Positions 8,755 to 17,700 of a DNA stretch of 64,000 nucleotides are shown here, piece after piece. Position 1 is the stretch's first letter. Every line of letters starts with the position of its first letter. The translations under genes and the position numbers were made by a program. A model generated the notes under the pieces. It ran no database searches. It was not told the origin of the DNA and saw only the letters and a list, made by a program, of their open reading frames with translations. The DNA lies in assembly GCF_000025305.1 (NCBI RefSeq), contig NC_013740.1, positions 1,860,001 through 1,924,000 on the forward strand, given 5' to 3'. Source of the stretch: Acidaminococcus fermentans DSM 20731 (GTDB lineage Bacteria > Bacillota > Negativicutes > Acidaminococcales > Acidaminococcaceae).

Positions 8755-9363
8755 TTAAAAAGTAAGATCCATGCCTCCGTACAGGCGATGGTCCCTTACC
8801 CCCACCTGTGCCTGGATGAATTTCCCCACCGGGAGACCGGCGCCGTAGTTGAAATGGCTGCCGTCATATTCTCCCATCAGGTTCATGGAAAGCCCCAGAA
8901 GCTTCGTTTCTTTTTCCACGGCGTAGAACCCGTGCTTGTACTGGTCTCCGGTGCCCACCCCGGCATGGAGCTTCCAGCCGGCCATCAGGGCCTTGCTGAC
9001 AGCCACATAGCCCCGGCGGTCGTTCCGGTCGCCGATGTCTTCCACTCCGACGGCGATGGCCGGAGTCACCGGGGTTTCCCGGAGCACCTGAAGCTTGGCA
9101 CTGACGGTGCCGTAAGATCCGTCATGTTTGGTATCCACATGGCTGCCGGCGATTTCCAGCCCCAGGGGCAGGGCGATGTTCCCCCGGACATTCCGTCCTT
9201 CCTTGGTCCAGTCCAGACCCCCGGACACATGGCCGGGCAGCCGGACGTATCCGGAAGGAGCATTGATCACACCGCTGGTGCCGCTGGGGGTGGTCTTGGC
9301 TTCCGCCGCCAGGGGCAGGGCAGCCAGGGCACACAGGAGCGCTGCAGTCAGTTGTTTTTTCAT
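8755..9363 (-). CDS. small predicted outer-membrane beta-barrel protein
   Basis: This is a 202-residue exported protein: signal peptide MKKQLTAALLCALAALPLAAEA, then alternating strands with many Gly/Tyr (GYVRLPGHVSGGLDW, YGAGLPVGKFIQAQVGV) and a C-terminal Phe (YGGMDLTF), the usual barrel-insertion signal. The GTSGVINAPSGYV opening resembles YjbH-type porin-like proteins; that family link is tentative. The ATG overlaps the lpxD stop (ATGA), so the two are coupled. Longer in-frame readings upstream lie inside lpxD. Function is unknown; its place between lpxD and lpxL suggests a role tied to LPS or barrel assembly. Confidence 0.8.
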   Translation of the reverse strand: MKKQLTAALLCALAALPLAAEAKTTPSGTSGVINAPSGYVRLPGHVSGGLDWTKEGRNVRGNIALPLGLEIAGSHVDTKHDGSYGTVSAKLQVLRETPVTPAIAVGVEDIGDRNDRRGYVAVSKALMAGWKLHAGVGTGDQYKHGFYAVEKETKLLGLSMNLMGEYDGSHFNYGAGLPVGKFIQAQVGVRDHRLYGGMDLTF

Positions 9364-10400
9364 GGCTCCTCCTTCTTTCCCTTTTCCAGCTGTTCCACGG
9401 TCTTTTCCAGCTGACGGAGCCGTTTCAGCATGGTGCCCAGCTTCCGTTCGTTGGCGGTCTGCCGCAGCCAGTCCACATGGGGCTGTGCCGGGAAACCGGC
9501 CCATACCACATTGTCCGGTACATCGCTGATGATCCCGGTACGGCCGGCGAAGGTGCAGTTGCTGCCGATCTTCAGGTGCCCCGCAGTGGCGGCCTGTCCC
9601 CCGAAGGTGCAGTTGTTCCCGATGGTCACGCTGCCGCTGATGCCCACATGGGCCACCAGGATGCAGTTTTCCCCGATGATGTCGTTGTGGCCCACATGGA
9701 CCAGGTTGTCGATTTTGGTGCCCTTGCCGATCACCGTGCTGTCCACGGTGGCCCGGTCGATGCAGGTGTTGCAGCCGATTTCCACATCGTCCCCCAGGAC
9801 CACGTTCCCGGTCTGGAGCACTTTGGTGTGTTTGCCGTTGGCGGTGATGTAGCCGAAGCCGTCCCCGCCGATGACGCAGCCGGCCTGGAGGATCACACGA
9901 TCACCCACGATGCAGTCTTCCCGCACCGTCACATTGGAGTACAGGGTGCAGTCGGAACCGATCTTCACATGGCGCCCCACATACACATGGGGATAGATCA
10001 CCGTGTTGTCGCCGATTTCCGCATCTTCCGCCACATAGGCAAAAGGCAGGATGGCCACGTTCTTCCCCACCTTGGCGGAGGGATGGATGAACGCGTACTG
10101 GCTGATGCCTTTCTTCACCGCTTCCGGGGGACGGAACAGCTGGAGCAGCACCGCAAAGGCTGCCCGGGGATTTTCCACCGCCAGCACTGCCTGCTGTCCC
10201 TTGAATTCCGCGCCCCGGGGAATCATGATGGCCCCGGCCCGGGACTGTCCGGCCACTTCCAGATAGGGAGGCACCGCAAAGGAAATCTGATCATTCTGGG
10301 CTTCTTCCAGTCCATTGACTCCCTTGAGGACCATGCCCGGATCTCCCTGAAGGATTTCCCCTTTCAACAATGTTGCCAGTTCCTGTAAGGTTTTTTCCAT
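9360..10400 (-). CDS. lpxD: UDP-3-O-acylglucosamine N-acyltransferase LpxD
   Basis: LpxD adds the second 3-hydroxyacyl chain (N-linked) to the lipid A precursor. The protein has the N-terminal uridine-binding domain (about 1-95), a long hexapeptide beta-helix (about 100-300) with the VGHNDIIGENC segment holding the catalytic His, and a C-terminal coiled tail (KRLRQLEKTVEQLEKGKK). I prefer the ATG at 10400 (AGGA with 8 nt spacing, 346 residues); an in-frame ATG at 10418 lacks a ribosome site. The gene is coupled to the next one by ATGA overlap. Confidence 0.93.
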   Translation of the reverse strand: MEKTLQELATLLKGEILQGDPGMVLKGVNGLEEAQNDQISFAVPPYLEVAGQSRAGAIMIPRGAEFKGQQAVLAVENPRAAFAVLLQLFRPPEAVKKGISQYAFIHPSAKVGKNVAILPFAYVAEDAEIGDNTVIYPHVYVGRHVKIGSDCTLYSNVTVREDCIVGDRVILQAGCVIGGDGFGYITANGKHTKVLQTGNVVLGDDVEIGCNTCIDRATVDSTVIGKGTKIDNLVHVGHNDIIGENCILVAHVGISGSVTIGNNCTFGGQAATAGHLKIGSNCTFAGRTGIISDVPDNVVWAGFPAQPHVDWLRQTANERKLGTMLKRLRQLEKTVEQLEKGKKEEP

Positions 10401-10468
10401 TTCCAGCATCCTTTCCATTTCATGATGGTACGGGAAAAAGGGCGAACACCGTCCGCCCTTGTCAAATC

Positions 10469-10873
10469 TTATTTCATTGCTTTGATGATGTCGTCAGTCA
10501 CATCCACGCCGCCCTGGGGAACGGCTTCTTTCACCAGGATGGCGCTCAGGTTCTTTTCCTTGGCCACGGAAGCGGCAGCGGCGTCGAAGCTGCCCTTGAC
10601 CTTGGCCTGGGCTTCCGCCTGGAGGCTGTGCATCTTCTGGCTCTTTTCCGTCAGGATCTTCTGGGCTTCTTCCTGGCTCTTCCCGGCGGTTTCCTGGTTC
10701 AGTTCCTCTTCCATGGCCTTGCCCTTGGTCTGGAGGTCCTGGGTGGCGTCCTTGAACACCTGGCTTTCCGTCTGGACCTTGTTCATGTCCACCACGCCGA
10801 ACTGGGCGTTCCGCCCACAGCCAAAGGACAGCATGGCTGCTGCCACCACACAGAGAATCATTGCTTTTTTCAT
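10469..10873 (-). CDS. OmpH/Skp-like periplasmic chaperone, probable lipoprotein
   Basis: This 134-residue Skp-family protein is the last of three in tandem. The signal sequence ends in a possible lipobox (LSFGC, Cys19; Phe at -2 is atypical). The body follows the Skp pattern: a short strand (FGVVDMNKVQ), a long charged coiled coil, and a closing strand with the GGVDVTDDI motif. Skp family members escort unfolded barrels to BamA. The start at 10873 fits the signal peptide; it lies 16 bp after the preceding stop. Confidence 0.85.
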   Translation of the reverse strand: MKKAMILCVVAAAMLSFGCGRNAQFGVVDMNKVQTESQVFKDATQDLQTKGKAMEEELNQETAGKSQEEAQKILTEKSQKMHSLQAEAQAKVKGSFDAAAASVAKEKNLSAILVKEAVPQGGVDVTDDIIKAMK

Positions 10874-10889
10874 ATTCGTTCCATCCCTC

Positions 10890-11822
10890 TTAATAAACAA
10901 TTTGCTGGACGACTGTATTCACCTCATCGGTAATGTCGTCGGCGCTGATATTGGCTCTCGGATTCCGGAAAATCAGCGTGTATTTCCGGCTGAGATTGAC
11001 TTTCTTGATGGCGCTGAGGATATCGCTGTCGATTTCCTCCCGCATCTGTTTTTCCTTGTCTTCCTGCTGCTGGATCTGTTTGTCCATGGACTGGATCAGC
11101 TTGTCCAGTTCCGGCTGGCCTTCCTGGTTCCGGGGCTTTTTCCCGGTCAGGGACAGGCCCGTCTGCTCCTGGACCACCTGGCCGGCCAGTTCCTTGGAAA
11201 AGGCCTGGAGCCGTGCCTGGGAAGCCGCCACATCGGCTGCCAGCTGCTGCTGGAGCCACTGTTCCTTTTCCGCTTCCACTTCCGCCCGGTCCTTCTGCCG
11301 TTTGTCCAGCAGTTCCTGCTGTTCCTGGAGCAGTGCTTTCTGGGCGGTATCGTTCATCTTCACGCTGCCCAGCTTCAGCCGCAGGTTGAACAGGGGGATC
11401 CGGTATTTTTCCTCCACTGCATCCCGGTCCGCCTTCACCCGGCTTTCCGCTTCCTCTTCCAGGGCCGCCCGTTTCTTCCGGAGCAGATCCTGTTCCTGGG
11501 CCCGTTTTTCCGCCACTTTGGCGGACCACTGGGCGGACTGGAACTGTCCCTTTCCGGCTTCCCGGACTTTCTTCATCTGTCCCAGGAGCGCCAGCTGCTG
11601 CTGGCCGTTTTCCTTCTGGCGGTCACGGAGCCATTTGGCGGTTTCCAGCTGTTCTTTCTGCCGCTGCCATTCCTTGTATTTGGGATGCTGTTCAACCAGC
11701 CGGTCCCAGTCCACTACGGCAAACCGGGGCTTTTCCTGCTGAAAGGGAAGCTTCCCCCAGGAAAGGCCGCAGCCGGTCAGGAGAAAGAGCCCGGTCAGCA
11801 GAAGACTGAGCCATCTGCCCAT
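10890..11822 (-). CDS. long OmpH/Skp-related lipoprotein with extended coiled coil
   Basis: The 310 residues start with a clear lipoprotein signal (FLLTGCG, Cys18). The FAVVDWDRLVEQHPKY segment that follows is the OmpH start motif. A very long Gln/Glu/Lys/Arg-rich coiled coil (about 45-270) comes next, then a C-terminal region (NISADDITDEVN) like the OmpH end. It is about twice the normal Skp length. Position between two OmpH-like genes and downstream of bamA suggests a periplasmic chaperone or spacer. The lipid anchor would tether it to a membrane, unlike soluble Skp. Confidence 0.8.
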   Translation of the reverse strand: MGRWLSLLLTGLFLLTGCGLSWGKLPFQQEKPRFAVVDWDRLVEQHPKYKEWQRQKEQLETAKWLRDRQKENGQQQLALLGQMKKVREAGKGQFQSAQWSAKVAEKRAQEQDLLRKKRAALEEEAESRVKADRDAVEEKYRIPLFNLRLKLGSVKMNDTAQKALLQEQQELLDKRQKDRAEVEAEKEQWLQQQLAADVAASQARLQAFSKELAGQVVQEQTGLSLTGKKPRNQEGQPELDKLIQSMDKQIQQQEDKEKQMREEIDSDILSAIKKVNLSRKYTLIFRNPRANISADDITDEVNTVVQQIVY

Positions 11823-11852
11823 GAGCCATTCCTCCTGTCCCCTGCCAGATCC

Positions 11853-12332
11853 TTATTTCTTGGCTTTTTTCAGCTGGGCGGTGACATCCGCCGTTACATC
11901 CAGGCCGCCGTACACCACGGCGCCCTGGTTGACCACCACCGTCAGGCCCTTGGTCTTGCCCACGGCCACAATGGCGTCATCCACTTCTTTTTTGACCGGT
12001 TCAATCAGTTCCTTCTGCTTTTCTTCCAGTTTCTTCTGGTAGTCCGCAGCCAGTTTCTGCTTGTCCGCGTCGCTCATGTCCTTGCTTTTTTCTTCAAATT
12101 CCTTGCGGCTGTCTTCGGCGGCCTGCTGCAGCTGGGTCTGGGCTTCTGCCAGCCCGGGGGCTGCCGCCATCACCTGGTTGTAGTTGATTTTGCCGATGGC
12201 CGAATTGCTGGTGGCGTCGCCACCGCCCATGTTCTTGCCCTGGACGGCCAGGACGAAGATCCCGACCACCATAATGGCCGCAATGGCCAGAGAAATGACC
12301 TTGACATTTTTCTTGTGGGCCAATTCCATCAT
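11853..12332 (-). CDS. OmpH/Skp-like protein with N-terminal membrane anchor
   Basis: This 159-residue protein is first of the three OmpH-like genes after bamA. A hydrophobic segment (about 12-31, VISLAIAAIMVVGIFVLAVQ) lacks a clear signal-peptidase site, so it probably anchors the protein in the inner membrane. The rest is Skp-like: IGKINYNQVMAAAPGL, a charged coiled coil (60-115), then VVVNQGAVVYGGLDVTADV. Two ATG codons are adjacent at the start; the upstream one is used here. Confidence 0.85.
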   Translation of the reverse strand: MMELAHKKNVKVISLAIAAIMVVGIFVLAVQGKNMGGGDATSNSAIGKINYNQVMAAAPGLAEAQTQLQQAAEDSRKEFEEKSKDMSDADKQKLAADYQKKLEEKQKELIEPVKKEVDDAIVAVGKTKGLTVVVNQGAVVYGGLDVTADVTAQLKKAKK

Positions 12333-12369
12333 TTTACTATCCCTGCTTCCTTGTTATGCAATTTGTTTA

Positions 12370-14583
12370 TCAGAACTGACCGCCGAAGCTGAAATGGAAG
12401 CGGCCGCCACGGTCGCTGCTTTCCAGCCGGTAGCCATAGTCCAGCTTGATGGGACCCAGCGGGGAGTTGATCCGGAGACCAATACCCACGGAGTTCTTCA
12501 TTTTGCCCAGGTCGAAGTTGGATTCGTCGTATTCCTTGCTCCAGGCATAGCCCGTATCCGTAAAGAACACGCCCTGGACTTTCTTGATGATGGGATACCG
12601 GAATTCCAGGGATCCCTTCACCATGCTGTTGCCCTTGAACTGGTCGTCCCGGTAGCCCCGGAGGACGTCGCTGCCGCCTACGCTGAAGCGCTGGGACAGG
12701 GGCATATCCCCGTTGGCATAGCCGGCCCCCAGGTTAAGGGCCCACACATTGTCCTTGCCCATCCGGTAGTAGTACCGGTAATCGGCCTGGTACTTCTGGA
12801 AGTCGAAGTCCCCGCCGAAGTTAGCCACTTCCACGGAGTAGGCCGTCCGTTTCCCTTCCCGGGGATCGTAGATATTGTCCCGGGTATCCAGGGTCCGGGC
12901 GAAGGTGATGCTCCGGGTGATCCCGAAGTTCTTCTTCATCCGTTCGTGCTTGTCCCAATCGTAGTCGTCCGGATATTCGTGGATATAATCATATCCGTTT
13001 TGTCCGGCTTCGAACCACTGGGTGCCGTAGCCGCTGACAGGCTTCTTGTATTTGTCATCCCGGTTCTTCAGGGTGATGCTGTTGGTGATGAATTCGTTGT
13101 CGGTGACCCGGCTGAAGAACAGTTCTTCCCCTGTACGTTTCTTGTAGTACCGGGCGATTTCGTCCCCGCTCCGATTGTAGTCCACGTACTCGTTGGTCAT
13201 GTTGTAGAAGGTGAAACCGGCGGTGGTTTCCTTGTCGTCGATCCAGGGCTTCACATAGGACACTTCAAAGTTGGCTTTGGTTTCGGAGTCGCCGCCGAAT
13301 TCCCAACGGGCGCTGACGCTGTCCCCGGTGCCCATGAAGTTCTTGTCCCCGATGCTCACCATGCCCAGGAAGCCGTCGGCATCACTGTAGCCGGCGCCGA
13401 TCCCGAAGGTACCGGTGCTGGTTTCCACCACGGACACTTCCACAGAAACGGTATTGGGCATCTGGCCCGGGTTCAGACGGATGTTCACGTCTTCGAAGAA
13501 GCCCAGGTTGTAGATCTTCTGCATGGCCCGGCGGGCTTTCTTGGCGTTGAATGGTTCCCCCTTCTTCATGCGCATTTCCCGGATGACCACATAATCCTTG
13601 GTCTTGGTGTTGCCCTTGACCCGGAAATCTTCGATGACCCCTTCGGCCACCTGGACGATCAGCCGGCCGTCCGGCTGCATCCGCACGTCGGCCACCTTGG
13701 CCAGGATGTAGCCCTGCTGGCTGTACAGGCTTTCCACCTTCCGTGCGCCGATGTTCACGTCCCGGGAGTTCAGGACCTTGCCGATGGGCAGATCCAGGGC
13801 TTTTTTGATGTCCCCGGTGGAGAGCACCGTATTCCCTTCGATATCCAGATCCGTCAGCACGGGATTTTCTTCCAGCTGGTATTTGATCTGGACCCCTTCC
13901 GGCACTTTGGTGAACACCGGGCGGATGTCATAGAACCAGCCGGTTTCATACAGGGCCCGGATATCGTCCTGGAGCCCTTCCCTGGTGAATTTGGTGCCGG
14001 CGGGCATTTTCAGCACATCCGCCAGTTTGGCGGCATCTTCATGGGCCGCCCCTTCCAGGGTAACTTTGGTCACGGTCTGACCGATGAAGGGCGTGGATTC
14101 CTTTTCCACTTTGGCGTACTGGTTTTCCTGGGTAGTGATGTCGTAGTCGGACAACACGGACTGCTGGAGGATGCTCCGGCCCGGCAGCTGTTTGTTCTGG
14201 GCTTCCTGGATTTCCTTCTGCTGGGTCATCCGGGCTTCCAGCTGTTCTTCGTCAGCCTGGACCTTCTGTTTTTCCTGTTCCAGCTTTTTCTTGCCGACTT
14301 TTTCGATATAGGTGACGCCATTCCGGCGGACTTCCCGGTATCTGGGTTCTTCTTCCGCGGCTGCGGCAGACGTTTCCGTCTGAGCCGGCTGGACGGCGGG
14401 CTGTTCTGCCGGAGCCACTTCGATGGTCCCCACACCCTGTTGTCCTTCCTTGGCAGCGGTCTTGTGACCGCCCAGTTCCACTTCCTGGCTGTGGGAAACT
14501 TCTGCGGCATAGACCGGAGAGGTCAGCGCCAGGGAAGCCAGGACTGCGACGGACAGGCGCCGCCAGTTTACTTGATTCTTCAT
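12370..14583 (-). CDS. bamA: outer-membrane beta-barrel assembly protein BamA
   Basis: This 737-residue Omp85 protein inserts beta-barrels into the outer membrane. It has a signal peptide (cut near PVYAA, residue 27) and an unusual ~110-residue Ala/Glu/Gln-rich, partly coiled-coil stretch. About three POTRA domains (roughly 140-375) and a 16-strand barrel with the conserved LRGY loop motif and C-terminal Phe follow. The ATG at 14583 has GGGGG upstream and gives a proper signal peptide; longer reading adds 15 unlikely residues. It has its own strong promoter, and tamB upstream ends at a terminator. The Skp-like and lpx genes follow on the same strand without clear terminators down to lpxI. Confidence 0.95.
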   Translation of the reverse strand: MKNQVNWRRLSVAVLASLALTSPVYAAEVSHSQEVELGGHKTAAKEGQQGVGTIEVAPAEQPAVQPAQTETSAAAAEEEPRYREVRRNGVTYIEKVGKKKLEQEKQKVQADEEQLEARMTQQKEIQEAQNKQLPGRSILQQSVLSDYDITTQENQYAKVEKESTPFIGQTVTKVTLEGAAHEDAAKLADVLKMPAGTKFTREGLQDDIRALYETGWFYDIRPVFTKVPEGVQIKYQLEENPVLTDLDIEGNTVLSTGDIKKALDLPIGKVLNSRDVNIGARKVESLYSQQGYILAKVADVRMQPDGRLIVQVAEGVIEDFRVKGNTKTKDYVVIREMRMKKGEPFNAKKARRAMQKIYNLGFFEDVNIRLNPGQMPNTVSVEVSVVETSTGTFGIGAGYSDADGFLGMVSIGDKNFMGTGDSVSARWEFGGDSETKANFEVSYVKPWIDDKETTAGFTFYNMTNEYVDYNRSGDEIARYYKKRTGEELFFSRVTDNEFITNSITLKNRDDKYKKPVSGYGTQWFEAGQNGYDYIHEYPDDYDWDKHERMKKNFGITRSITFARTLDTRDNIYDPREGKRTAYSVEVANFGGDFDFQKYQADYRYYYRMGKDNVWALNLGAGYANGDMPLSQRFSVGGSDVLRGYRDDQFKGNSMVKGSLEFRYPIIKKVQGVFFTDTGYAWSKEYDESNFDLGKMKNSVGIGLRINSPLGPIKLDYGYRLESSDRGGRFHFSFGGQF

Positions 14584-14656
14584 AGAGTACCCCCTGTACA
14601 GGTTGCTTTCATCATCAGTCAGCATCACTAACGATTAATGATACCATATCTTGTTT

Positions 14657-14685
14657 ATTATACCTTCTATAGGCCAAGATTTCCA
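14657..14685 (-). promoter_or_regulatory. bamA promoter
   Basis: On the minus strand: -35 TGGAAA (14685-14680), 17-bp spacer, perfect -10 TATAAT (14662-14657), 74 bp upstream of the bamA ATG. It probably drives the bamA-ompH-lpx operon. Confidence 0.7.
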
Positions 14686-14698
14686 GTCCCGGAGTGTG

Positions 14699-14733
14699 AA
14701 AAAAGCAGGTCCCCGGGTCGGGCCCTGCTTTTT
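14699..14733 (-). terminator. tamB terminator
   Basis: Stem AAAAGCAGG / CCTGCTTTT with a GC-rich loop and a following U-run on the minus strand, 9 bp after the tamB stop. Confidence 0.75.
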
Positions 14734-14741
14734 GTCAGCTG

Positions 14742-17700
14742 TCAGAATCTTGTCCGGTACTGGACACCGTACCAGTGATTGTTGTCCTGATCGGTGGCTA
14801 TGCCCACGTGGACTTTCGGCGCGATCCGGAACCCGGCGTACAGGTTGTGCTCCTCTCCGTCGAAGCTGGTGGTGTAGCCGATCAGCAGCTTCCGGCCGAA
14901 GTACCGGCTCAGCAGCACATTGTACTGGCGCCGTTCCTGACCGGTGGCATCATTGGCCCGGTTGGTGTCCGCCGAAAACGCCACGGTGTTCTGGACATTG
15001 CCGCTGTAGATCCGCAGTTCGTCCAGCCCCAGGGCCTGTTTGATAGCATCTTCCACATCCGCCAGGAAGGTCATCTGGAGCCCGGCATCCACCAGGCCCT
15101 TCCAGGCATCGTCCCCCAGGCTGGCATTGTCCGTCTTCAGGGTCAGGAACCGCTTCAGGGTATTCTCATCCTGGGGCGGATCGCTGGACAGCTTGATGAC
15201 GATGTCGTCCAGGCTCAGGGGCCCGCTGGCCTTGGCCAGGATATTGTACTGTCCCAACCGGGTAAAGGCCGCCATGTTCACATTGGGGATGAAGGTGCCC
15301 GGCCGGGGCCAGTAGATTTCCCCGAAACCGATGTTGAAGGGAGTCCCCAGGTATTTCAGCCGGCTGCCCCGGTTCACCCGGATGCTGCCGTTGATCTGGG
15401 GGAAGGCGGTGCTGCCCAGGATGTGGAACTGCCCCTTCAGCCACAGGTCCATGAAGGCCGCGTTGTACAGGTGCAGGTTGTTGCCCAGGTCCACATCGAT
15501 GTCCAGCCCGATGTCCGAGCCCCCTTCCCCGAATTCCGGAATGGAGGAGATCCCCAAATACCCCTTGTCCAGCTTCAGATTCCCGGACAGGAAAGGTTTC
15601 CCCTCTTTGTGTTCCAGGTCGAAATTCCCGTTGAGTTTCCCTTTTACGCTGGAGGAAACCAGTTCCACATCCCGGATGGCCAGGTTCAGGTGGTAGGGCT
15701 TGCCGGAATCATCCCGGAGCAGATAGGACCCGGAAGCGGTGATGCTGCCCTTTTTCCCGGTGGTGGTGGAAAATTCCTTCAGGGTGATGGTCTTCCCGTC
15801 GAAACCCGCATGGAACTTCACATTGTCGAAGGTGTTGTCCAGGCCCCGGAATTTCACCGTACCTCCGTCCAGATCGATGGATCCGTTCAGATTATAGTCT
15901 TCCAGGGTGCCGGTTACGGATACCCGGCCGCTGGTGGACCCTTCCGCCCACTGGACCCATTTGGTCAGGGTGGGCAGGATGGCCAGGTTCCCGTTGTCCA
16001 GATGGACTTCCAGGTTCATCCGGGCATCCGGATTTTTCCGTTTCCCGGCCGCCCGGAGCAGGTCCATGGGGAAGGTGCCGTAGGCACTGATCTTGTACAC
16101 GTCACGCTGGATCAGAAACTGGTCCAGATGGAACATGTCATTCCGGAGGGTAACCATGCCGTACAGACTGTCGAAGGACACCCCGCTGATGCTCCCTTCC
16201 TTCATTTCCAGGGAGAAGTTCCCGCTGGGGTCGTCCAGCTTCCCTTTCAGCTGGGCCACGATGTTCAGTTTGCCGCTGACTTCCGGCGGGTTGTCCAGGG
16301 CCACGGTAAGGAGCTTGGCATTGGCCTCACTGGTGGCCAGTTCCAGGTCGAGGGTCCGCTTCCGCAGGTCGATGTTCCCCTGGGCGGCAATGAGCCCGCC
16401 GCCGCTTTCCCGAGCCTGGAGCTTCCGGATCTTCCACAGGCCCAGATGGGTGTAAAGGTCGAAATCTGCCGAGGCAAAGGGCACCCCGGCCACTTTCCCG
16501 TCTTCCACCTTGCCGATGACGGTCATGCCTGTCCGGGGACCGTCAGGATTGGCTTCGATGCGGCCGGACAGGTACCCGTCCACATCCGCCTGGATGCCGC
16601 CCATCTGGAGCAGGGAGCGTACATTGCCCCGGTTCACATCCACCGTCCACTGGAACAGTTTCCGGTCGAAGTCGAATTTGGCTTTCAGGGCGTAGTCCCC
16701 GCCGGTTTTCTGCTGGAAAGTGCCCTGGAAATTGTTCACGTGACCGCCCTGGCTCTGGAAGGACAGGGCCAGTCCGGTGAATTCCACCCCGTTGATCAGC
16801 ACGGAATCCGAAGACAGTACCCCCTGGAACAGGGGCCGGCTGGTGTGGCCGGTGATGCTGCCGCTGAAGTTCACGTTGCCTTCCAGATCCACACTGTCCT
16901 TGAGCCAGGGCAGCCGCAGCAGGTTGATGTTTTTGGCATCGATGCCCAGATCCAGGAATCCGTCCCGGCTGACGGTGCCGCTGAACCGGGCCTGGCAGGT
17001 CAGAGCCTGGACCCGGAAATTGTTCAGATGGAGGAGCTTTCCGTCATAGGCATAATCCCCGTCCACTTCGTCCACCAGGAACTTGTTCACGGAACCGTCC
17101 CAGCCGTGGACATGGCCGGTGAAGGAGGGATTGGACAAAGGCCCTTTGACGGAAAGGGTGTTGGTCAGGTTGCCGGTTATCGGCCAGGGGGACTGGAAGA
17201 CCTCACTGAGAGGCTCCAGCCGGATGCCCCGGGTCTCCAGGGTCAGATCCAGTACCGGTTCGCTGCCGGACAGATCCGCCGTGCCGTCCAGGATGTGGGT
17301 TCCCTTGTCCAGGTTGATTTCCACTTTGTGGAAACCGGCCTTCCGGCCCTTCCATTCCAGGGCTCCGTGGGCTTCCTGGATGGTCTGGCCCATGATTTCC
17401 CCTTCCCGGAAGGAAAAGGCTCCGAAGGCCTGGGGATCCTCCCCGGTGCCGCTGAGAAGGAGATGGGCGGACAAAAGGCCTTTGCCCTCCTGTCCAACCG
17501 CTGCCAGCAGAGAATCCACCGGCAGATCCGTCACGTACAGATCCCCCTGGAGCTGGTCTTCTTTCAGGCTGCCGCTGCCGGCCAGGGCGCCCCCTTCTTC
17601 CGTATAGGCGGAAATCCGGCTGAGGGTAAAACCGCTGCCGTCCACCGTTCCGTCCAGGGCAATCTGCTGCAGCTTCAGGTTCCCCCAGGAAAGGGAGAGA

